A program made the position numbers and the translations under genes. Below are positions 57,751-64,000 of a stretch of 64,000 bases of DNA, in pieces. Position 1 is the stretch's first letter, and each line of letters begins with the position of its first letter. Location: positions 2,412,501-2,476,500 of the forward strand of contig NZ_CP150637.1 of the NCBI RefSeq assembly GCF_038500265.1, read 5' to 3'. The notes beneath the pieces were generated by a model. The model was given only the letters and a program-made list of their open reading frames with translations, ran no database searches and was not told the origin of the DNA. This DNA is from Ignatzschineria larvae DSM 13226 (GTDB lineage Bacteria > Pseudomonadota > Gammaproteobacteria > Cardiobacteriales > Wohlfahrtiimonadaceae).

Positions 57751-58725
57751 ATGGAAAGAAGTTCGATTCAGATATTTTGGATCAGCATTGTCACAATGTT
57801 ACTGCTGATCTTTGTATCACAATATGTGATCGGAAAACAGGAGATCAACCTTGGGGTTGCGGTGATTCCCATATTGCCAATGCTCTTTGCGGTGATTATC
57901 GGGATGGTTTTATCTGCCTCTTTCACCCGCAAGAAAATCGCATGGTGGGGGAAGATCTTCACGAAGAAGGAGGAGGATTTCTGCGGAAAAATGGTAGGCT
58001 TTAGCTTATTAGTATTAGGAACCCAATATGCCGGAATGATTGTCCCTAATTTGAAGATGATCTTTAGTGTCGGCATACCCCTCTTTCTACAAGAGCTTGG
58101 AAACTTACTACCGATCTTTATCGCAGTTCCTTTAGCGGTGAAATTTGGCTTTGGTCGTCGGGCTATTGGTGCCTGCTCCTCCATTAGTCGAGAGCCTTCG
58201 ATCGCCGTTATTCAAGGGAAATTTGGAACGGGTTCACAGGAGTATATCGGTGTTTTAGCGATCTATCTCTGTGGTTCTGTGATTGGAACCTTGTGGTTTA
58301 GTATTTTGGGGAGCTTAGCACCTTTAACAGGATTGAGTCCTCTTGCACTTGCGGCAGGTTCTGGCGTGGGTTCTGGTTCGATGTTAAGTGCGGCTTCTGG
58401 CGCTTTAATTAGTGGTTTAGATGAGACGATGGCGCAACAAGTATTGAGTATTGCAGCAGCTTCAAATCTGCTCTCTTCAGTATTAGGTGCGCTCTCTTTA
58501 ACCTTCTTAGGTCTACCTCTTGCGGAGATGATGTATCGGATTTTTAATAAAAATCAAGATCAAGCGCCACCTTCAGCACCGGCAACGGCGACACTGATTG
58601 AGACAGAGCAGGTGTTAGAGGCAAATCTAAGAGAAGAAGGGCTTGAAGAGCAGAAGATTGCACCACCGGATGCATCTTCTCAAACAGAAACCGATCAAAG
58701 CGCAAAAGATAGAGAGAAGCAATAA
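57751..58725 (+). CDS. DUF3100 multispanning membrane protein
   Basis: A 324-residue membrane protein with about eight hydrophobic segments (about 8-265) and a polar, Glu/Gln-rich cytosolic tail (about 275-324). The segment GACSSISREPSIAVIQGKFG (about 141-160) and the GSGVGSGSMLSAASGALISG loop (about 202-221) match the DUF3100 family as I remember it. RBS TAGGAGGAA precedes the ATG. An 11-nt gap leads to the next membrane protein and then to an M20 hydrolase, so the pair is probably the uptake system for that enzyme's substrate. Confidence 0.8.
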   Translation: MERSSIQIFWISIVTMLLLIFVSQYVIGKQEINLGVAVIPILPMLFAVIIGMVLSASFTRKKIAWWGKIFTKKEEDFCGKMVGFSLLVLGTQYAGMIVPNLKMIFSVGIPLFLQELGNLLPIFIAVPLAVKFGFGRRAIGACSSISREPSIAVIQGKFGTGSQEYIGVLAIYLCGSVIGTLWFSILGSLAPLTGLSPLALAAGSGVGSGSMLSAASGALISGLDETMAQQVLSIAAASNLLSSVLGALSLTFLGLPLAEMMYRIFNKNQDQAPPSAPATATLIETEQVLEANLREEGLEEQKIAPPDASSQTETDQSAKDREKQ

Positions 58726-58736
58726 AGGGGAAGATA

Positions 58737-59186
58737 ATGAAACAGATTATGCTAGATATGAAATTGGTCTTTGTGGCAATCTTCTTAGCGATGTTGACCC
58801 AAACTCTTACTACCGGACTTGCCATTTATGAGATGTGGGACAGTTTTATTGCGATGTCGCTGATCGTCTTTATCTCATTGGTAGTAAAACTCTATTTACC
58901 CTCATCTTTGCCGGCATTTGCTTACGCTACTATTATTGGGATTGTGATCTGCCTTCCTGATACGCCGGTGCGGCATTTCTTTATTGATTCTATCGGGAAA
59001 GTCTCATTTTTATCCTGTTGTGTGCCGCTACTTGCATTTGCAGGACTCTCTGTCGGCGGACAATTAGAAGAGTTAAAAAAGATGTCTTGGAAAGTGATTT
59101 TGATCTTTATGATCGTCTCAACTTGCTGCTTCTTTGGCGCGTCAATCGTGGCGCAGATTGGTTTTAGTATTCAAGGAGTTATTTAA
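58737..59186 (+). CDS. Small membrane protein paired with DUF3100
   Basis: 149 residues with four hydrophobic helices (about 10-30, 34-54, 58-76, 90-145 in two parts). The ATG is preceded by AAGGGGAAG. It lies 11 nt after the DUF3100 gene and its stop overlaps the M20 start (TAATG). I do not recognise it further; it is probably the second subunit of the transporter. Confidence 0.75.
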   Translation: MKQIMLDMKLVFVAIFLAMLTQTLTTGLAIYEMWDSFIAMSLIVFISLVVKLYLPSSLPAFAYATIIGIVICLPDTPVRHFFIDSIGKVSFLSCCVPLLAFAGLSVGGQLEELKKMSWKVILIFMIVSTCCFFGASIVAQIGFSIQGVI

Positions 59187-60376
59187 TGAGTAATCAAAGT
59201 AATAATCAGTACAATATTAGTGAAACATTACAACAACTAGAAACTTTTAGTAAAAAGGTACGTCAAGATCTGCATCAAATTCCGGAGCCGTCAGGGGCGG
59301 AGTTTAAAACCGCTCAATATTGCCGAGAATTAATGGAGCGCTTCGGCTATCAGATTCGCTCGCTAGAGGGCTATACCGGCTTTACTGCTGATCTTATAGT
59401 CGATGAAACTTTTCCTTTAATCGGGATTCGTGCCGATATGGATGGCTTAGAGATGCCCGATATGACGGAGAATGCTTATCGCTCAACTCACGAAGGTTTA
59501 GCGCATAATTGTGGTCACGATACTCATATGGCGATTGCCTTAACGACCGCGAAATATCTCTCAGAGCATCGAGATGAGATGACGCACAATGTGCGTTTTC
59601 TCTTCCAAATGGCAGAGGAGGATATGCGTGTACCGGGCGCTGATAAGATGGTGGAGCTCGGTTGTATGGATGGCGTAAGTGAGGTCTATGCGCTTCATAA
59701 TAATGGGGCATTAGAGACAGGTTGTATCCACTTTAATAGCGGCGTAATGTCCTCTTGGGGTTCGGCGTGGACGCTAACGGTGCATGGTATTTCAACTCAT
59801 GGTTCAACACCCCATAAAGGGCTTGATGCCATTCGGGAGATGACGCGGCTCATCGATTATATGGATTATGTGGTGGCGAAGAAGATCGATCCTTTTTCAC
59901 CGGCTGTTTTTGGTTGCGGGATGATTCAGGGGGGAACGATTCCTAATGCGGTAGCCGATTATGCGCAAGCGCGAGGCACAATCCGTTCAATGGATGAAAA
60001 GACAGATGAGACACTCAAAGCGAGCTTCAAAGAGATTGTTGCCCGTAGTGAAGCCGGTGGTTTTAAAACAACGATGGAGTTCGCTGGTTATCCTGCTGTT
60101 GTGAATCATCCTGATGCTGCGGCCGTGATACTCGCTGCTGCAAGCACATTTCTCCCTAAAGAGAATATTGAAGCCAACGGCTCGGCAATGACCGGCAGTG
60201 AGGACTTTAGCTATATGATCAATGCCACAAAAGATCGGAAAGGCGCGCTCTTCTTCCTCGGAAGTGGTAAGAAAGAGAAAGGTATTAACAACTTCCTTCA
60301 CTCTAATCCTTACTATGTGGATGATGATTGTCTATTAGTGGGTGCACAGATCTTTATCAATATTGTGACGCGATAA
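59186..60376 (+). CDS. M20-family amidohydrolase
   Basis: A 396-residue metallopeptidase-fold amidohydrolase. Metal motifs: IRADMDGLEMPD near 77, NCGHDTHMAIAL (about 108-119), AEEDMRVPGA near 143 and the late GSEDFSYM (about 344-351). The dimerisation domain carries GISTHGSTPHKG (about 202-213). The family splits N-acyl or amide bonds (hippurate, indole-acetyl or aminobenzoyl amino acids). It overlaps the upstream membrane gene by one base, so the three form one operon. It differs clearly from the second M20 gene at 63218. Confidence 0.9.
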   Translation: MSNQSNNQYNISETLQQLETFSKKVRQDLHQIPEPSGAEFKTAQYCRELMERFGYQIRSLEGYTGFTADLIVDETFPLIGIRADMDGLEMPDMTENAYRSTHEGLAHNCGHDTHMAIALTTAKYLSEHRDEMTHNVRFLFQMAEEDMRVPGADKMVELGCMDGVSEVYALHNNGALETGCIHFNSGVMSSWGSAWTLTVHGISTHGSTPHKGLDAIREMTRLIDYMDYVVAKKIDPFSPAVFGCGMIQGGTIPNAVADYAQARGTIRSMDEKTDETLKASFKEIVARSEAGGFKTTMEFAGYPAVVNHPDAAAVILAAASTFLPKENIEANGSAMTGSEDFSYMINATKDRKGALFFLGSGKKEKGINNFLHSNPYYVDDDCLLVGAQIFINIVTR

Positions 60377-60509
60377 GGAGTAGGGTAATTCTTGCCCGGA
60401 GAGTCATTATGATTCAAGAAGATCTATCTTCTATAAAGTCTATAGAGACTATCGTATTTATATATCTATAGGCCTATGGAGTTAGATCTTTTTTGATGAT
60501 TATTGCGGA

Positions 60510-62903
60510 TTATTGCGGATTAAAATAGTAGGGAGAATGATCCCCAAAACCCTCTAATATTGCAGGCATACGATGGAGTTTATAGAAATGGATTGCATTA
60601 ACATCGAAATCAGAGAGAACGGTAAACTCCCCATTTTCAACGATTTCATCATAAACAGAGAGTTCGGGGGCTGTGGTTTGTAGGTTCTCTATAACCTCGT
60701 GGTCATAACCAAAACGGGTCTTAAACCGGCTATATTCATGGTAGAGAGCTCCATGTTTTTGATCAAAAATATAGTGTTTAACTTGGTAATGCCCAGATTG
60801 TAATCCTTCAATAGTAATAATTTTCTTCTGCTTAAAACTCGAGGTCATATGCTCCTCAATAGAGAGATAAGGGTTAAAAATCGAAGGGTTAAGTAGAGCA
60901 ATATAGTAACCATCAGAATATTCAGTAATCAGGAAATCCTCTCCTCTTGCGATTATCTTCCCTTGGAGTTGGTGTAAAAATTTAAGGACAAAAAAGATCG
61001 GGCGAGGCATAAGATGGATATAGTAAAGCGCAATTGCATTGACATTAATAGTGTAATTAGTGGATATTTCACATTGTGTTTCGGTATTCAGTGTGATGCC
61101 GATCGCAGTAACATTGCGATTAACTCCCATTAAGGTTTGAAAGATTAAAGCCCCTCGAAAATAGGAGCCATTTGTTTTACGAGTGTTGCCGGTAAGAGTA
61201 TTCCATTCCATTAAATAGAGAGGAACTTCGATATTGAGTCGCTTTAATTGCTGTTTAAGTTCTTTCGTTTTATCTTCGATATAACTAATCTCTCGTTGTA
61301 ATATCTCATAGTTTGCATCTGTAATTTCAATCAGATCATGGAAATTGGCCCTAAACGCAAAGAAATCAATCCTTGAAAGTTGTTGAGGGTATTGGGTCAA
61401 TTGTTGTAACTCTTCTAATGTGACATAGGTATAGAAGAGCCCGACATGCGCTTTAGGGAGAATATTGTGAATGACCTGCTTAATTTGATGAAAAGTAGTT
61501 AGATAGAGCGGAATATCTTCAATGGTATTATCGGTATAGTAGACGAATCGCCAAGTTGAGACATATTCAAGCCCATAGGTACAGATTGCATAGTAGATAA
61601 ATTGTGAGATCTTCTTACAATATCCTGCAATATCTAATAAAACCCTTTCGTGATAGATACGAGATACCAAGGACATCTGATGATCCGCTAAAAAAGAGAT
61701 GGCAATATCTGTGTTGATATAGGATGAGTAAGTGGGGTAATCTTCATCGGTGATAATATCAGGGGCAATAATCGTGCCTGATATTAAGTGCGAGACCTCC
61801 ACATATTGAATAGGTGTGTGCTGCTTTAAATGTAATAATTGCTTACGAATATTCTCTTTTAGAAGCTCTAGAATATCTCCTATAAATATGACGTAGTTTT
61901 GATTAGGTAGAGATTCACTAAGACGTTGTTGGTCGATATTAATAATTTGTGATTCAACATGGGTATATTCTTCTCTTGCCTCAACTTTTTCAGTGCTATT
62001 GATAATGTTAGCAAGCAGCGGGAGTAATGTAGCGGTATCGACTTCCGTTTTTTCAGAAGTATGCTCTTGGTAAGAGGGTAATTTAGGGGCGGTTTCGCGT
62101 CTATGTTGATTGCGGAATTGGCTTGGCGTTGTGTGATACTGCTTTTTAAAGAGTTGTGTGAAACTCTTGTGATCTGCAAAGCCATGATCTTCGATGAGTC
62201 GATAGATAGGCTTATTGGTATTAATTAACTCATAAACGGCATGTCTAAAGCGAACTTGCGTAAGATATTGTGAGAAACCTAATCCCATTTCATTTTTAAA
62301 GAGTCTTGACAGATAAGGGACTGAAAGATGCTCTTTTTCTGCTAACTCTGACAAGCTTAAGTCTGTATGGTAATTGGCTTCAATTTGTTGGGTAATGCGT
62401 TCCATTCTGTGGCTATAGCGAGCAATAGAGGGATAATCTGAACGATTATCTTCCTGAAAATAAGAGACTAGCTTTAGCATAATATCGGAGATTAACAAGT
62501 TAGCCTCAAGATAGACCTCATCATTGCCTTGGATTTTAATCATCATTGTTTTGGCAATAAGCCATTTGAGTTGCTCTAAGGCTTGGCGTTTATATTGCGG
62601 ATAGTGTTCCGTATTAATGACATACTTATATTGAAAATAGTGGCGATAATAGCGGGTAAAGTAGTGATTAGAAATCTGCAGCTTGATGACAATATTGCCA
62701 GATTCTCCGGTGATACGGTAGGGGCTATTACGATTAATTAAAAGGAGATGATTTTTACTGAAAGTTCCACTAATACCATAGCTATTAATATTGATATGCC
62801 CCTGTAAGACAAATAAAAAAGTAATGCCGGCATAGATCTCTTCCCGTTCTTCGTGATAGGAATAGGGCATTATTTGATATTCTGCAAGATTTTTATTATT
62901 CAT
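60510..62903 (-). CDS. AraC-family regulator fused to a GH39-like domain
   Basis: A 797-residue protein: cupin-type sensing domain (about 5-130), two helix-turn-helix motifs (about 170-265; DLSLSELAEKEHLSVPYLSR and IYRLIEDHGFADHKSFTQLF), a linker, and a long C-terminal part (about 325-797) that looks like a glycoside hydrolase family 39 (beta-xylosidase-like) barrel, e.g. YLMEWNTLTGNT near 563. The architecture is one I know mainly from Firmicutes. Its position between two M20 genes suggests it controls them. Whether the GH part still cuts sugars or only senses is open. An 11-nt direct repeat ATTATTGCGG sits across its stop codon. Confidence 0.82.
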   Translation of the reverse strand: MNNKNLAEYQIMPYSYHEEREEIYAGITFLFVLQGHININSYGISGTFSKNHLLLINRNSPYRITGESGNIVIKLQISNHYFTRYYRHYFQYKYVINTEHYPQYKRQALEQLKWLIAKTMMIKIQGNDEVYLEANLLISDIMLKLVSYFQEDNRSDYPSIARYSHRMERITQQIEANYHTDLSLSELAEKEHLSVPYLSRLFKNEMGLGFSQYLTQVRFRHAVYELINTNKPIYRLIEDHGFADHKSFTQLFKKQYHTTPSQFRNQHRRETAPKLPSYQEHTSEKTEVDTATLLPLLANIINSTEKVEAREEYTHVESQIINIDQQRLSESLPNQNYVIFIGDILELLKENIRKQLLHLKQHTPIQYVEVSHLISGTIIAPDIITDEDYPTYSSYINTDIAISFLADHQMSLVSRIYHERVLLDIAGYCKKISQFIYYAICTYGLEYVSTWRFVYYTDNTIEDIPLYLTTFHQIKQVIHNILPKAHVGLFYTYVTLEELQQLTQYPQQLSRIDFFAFRANFHDLIEITDANYEILQREISYIEDKTKELKQQLKRLNIEVPLYLMEWNTLTGNTRKTNGSYFRGALIFQTLMGVNRNVTAIGITLNTETQCEISTNYTINVNAIALYYIHLMPRPIFFVLKFLHQLQGKIIARGEDFLITEYSDGYYIALLNPSIFNPYLSIEEHMTSSFKQKKIITIEGLQSGHYQVKHYIFDQKHGALYHEYSRFKTRFGYDHEVIENLQTTAPELSVYDEIVENGEFTVLSDFDVNAIHFYKLHRMPAILEGFGDHSPYYFNPQ

Positions 62904-63217
62904 AACGTTACATTTCCGATATAGATCAAAAATATTAATATTCTACTTAGGTGTTTTTTATCATTTTATCGTTTTTATCTTCATTTATATAAAAAAATTA
63001 TAAGAATAAGCTGTTTTTACTGCTTATATCAAAATGTTTAGCTTTCTATAATCAAGATACGTCAATAAGGTTTATCGCATTAGATTTGGGAATAAGCGCT
63101 GATTAAGTAGAGGTCGGCGTTCACTTTGATGATTAGGTATCCCAATAATGCCTAAACTATCAAATGAATAGTGAAAGTTGAGTGACAGTAATATTAAATG
63201 GAATAAGGGCTTAGAGA
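62904..63217 (+). other. 314-nt divergent promoter region, AraC-GH39 / M20
   Basis: AT-rich, no gene. It must carry both promoters and is the likely binding region of the AraC regulator. I see no clear repeated half-sites. Confidence 0.45.
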
Positions 63218-64000
63218 ATGAAAAAGATTATAGATGCAATTAAAAAAGATGAAGCTGAATTTATTGCAATTCGCAGAGATATCCATGCACATCCTGAGAT
63301 CGGCTTTGAAGAACAGAGAACGAGTGATCTTATTGCTGAAAAATTAAAATCATGGGGATATGAGGTACATAGAGGCTTAGCCAAAACAGGCGTTGTTGGA
63401 ACTTTAAAAGTAGGTTCTAGTGATAAAATTATTGGGCTTCGTGCAGATATTGATGCATTACCTATTCAGGAAAATTCAGGGAAGGAATGGAGTAGTAAAG
63501 TCCCCGGTAAATTCCATGGTTGTGGTCATGATGGTCATACCACTATTTTACTGGCAGCAGCAAAATATTTAGCAGAGACCAAAAATTTTGATGGAACCTT
63601 AAGAGTGATCTTCCAGCCAGCAGAAGAATTGCTTTACGGAGGTAAAGTGATGGTGGATGAAGGGTTATTTGAGAAATTCCCTTGTGACGTTATTTTTGGA
63701 ATGCATAATATGCCTGGGCATAAACAAGGAGAATTTTATTTCAGAGAAGGTGCTATGATGGCTTCTTCAGATACAATCCATATTGAGATTATGGGTAAAG
63801 GTGCGCACGGTGCAATGCCTGAGCGCGGTATCGATGCCACTATTATCGCTTGTTATATTGGAACTGCATTGCAAACGATTGTTTCTCGTAATGTTTCGCC
63901 ATTTGCCCAGACGGTAGTTACTGTTGGCGCTATTCAATCAGGCGATGCGCCAAATGTTGTGAATGATTTTGCTATTATGAAGCTCTCTGTTCGTTCTTTA
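63218..64000 (+). CDS. M20-family amidohydrolase, cut by window end
   Basis: The first 261 residues of an M20 amidohydrolase starting MKKIIDAIKKDEAEFIAIRR. Metal motifs GLRADIDALPI near 73, FHGCGHDGHTTILL (about 99-112) and FQPAEELLYGG near 134 are intact, and the dimer-domain motif GKGAHGAMPERG near 193 is present. It is closest to the amidohydrolase/hippurate-hydrolase/N-acetyldiaminopimelate-deacetylase-like group. Divergent from the AraC gene. The C-terminus lies beyond the window. Confidence 0.9.
   Translation, partial: MKKIIDAIKKDEAEFIAIRRDIHAHPEIGFEEQRTSDLIAEKLKSWGYEVHRGLAKTGVVGTLKVGSSDKIIGLRADIDALPIQENSGKEWSSKVPGKFHGCGHDGHTTILLAAAKYLAETKNFDGTLRVIFQPAEELLYGGKVMVDEGLFEKFPCDVIFGMHNMPGHKQGEFYFREGAMMASSDTIHIEIMGKGAHGAMPERGIDATIIACYIGTALQTIVSRNVSPFAQTVVTVGAIQSGDAPNVVNDFAIMKLSVRSL

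Noticed and set aside
60498-60521. Tandem ATTATTGCGG across the AraC-GH39 stop codon
   Set aside because: Only two copies; a small local duplication with no visible consequence beyond the stop position.

Overview
This is a chromosomal window from an AT-rich gammaproteobacterium. Codon use, single-copy housekeeping genes (gyrA, lysA, queA, cysK, ndh), a gammaproteobacterial-type rRNA operon end and the PmrAB/EptA set all fit. The overall flavour resembles Ignatzschineria/Wohlfahrtiimonas-type bacteria, but that is an impression, not a proof.

Layout. (1) 1-3150: the 3' part of an rRNA operon (23S without its first ~70 nt, 5S, a strong terminator). (2) 3268-18527: a large tellurite-resistance/stress (Ter) locus read away from the rRNA operon. 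It has three blocks: a TerD-like gene with two VWA proteins, a PP2C phosphatase and a protein kinase (the TerY-P phosphorylation module); a four-gene metabolite module (PRTase-TRSP, HAD, StiP-like PRTase, HpcH/citrate-lyase-like); and terZABCDE. A terminator follows terE. (3) 18736-21388: a parS-like 16-mer, then a two-gene Septu-type defence system (PtuA-like ATPase, PtuB-like HNH nuclease). (4) 21538-27019: RidA, then a periplasmic molybdenum hydroxylase (large subunit, 2Fe-2S subunit, three-haem cytochrome c). The cytochrome reading frame is broken at a G6 run near its end. (5) 27378-33848: DUF1294 protein, CDGSH protein, then a LysR-controlled cluster with a transporter, a cytosine-deaminase-like amidohydrolase with altered metal/catalytic positions, and an NRAMP-fold transporter without the usual metal-binding motifs. 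(6) 34145-39254: haem-type TonB receptor, CPBP protein, MarC, an orphan nuclease-like protein with a DUF5655-like C-terminus. (7) 39363-42603 (minus strand): an operon of an AAA+ ATPase and four unrecognised, partly membrane-bound or coiled proteins; this is the best candidate for an undescribed system. (8) 43196-46892: EptA phosphoethanolamine transferase and a PmrAB-like two-component system. A 129-nt upstream element of eptA is nearly repeated in front of the DUF1294 gene 16 kb away. (9) 47082-57478: ndh, cysK with a divergent cysteine-free Rrf2 regulator, gyrA, lptM-like lipoprotein, lysA, queA and an MFS transporter. (10) 57751-64000: a DUF3100 membrane-protein pair with an M20 amidohydrolase, a large AraC regulator with a GH39-like C-terminal half, and a second M20 gene cut by the window end.

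How it fits together. The Ter locus pairs calcium-binding TerD-type proteins and membrane TerC with a phosphorylation switch and an enzyme set predicted to make a nucleoside-like compound, and sits beside an anti-phage Septu pair, so 3-21 kb reads as a stress/defence island next to an rRNA operon. The DUF3100/M20/AraC-GH39 group looks like uptake and hydrolysis of an acylated amino-acid or amide compound under a carbohydrate-type sensor. All functional statements come from motif recognition by eye; no database search was run.
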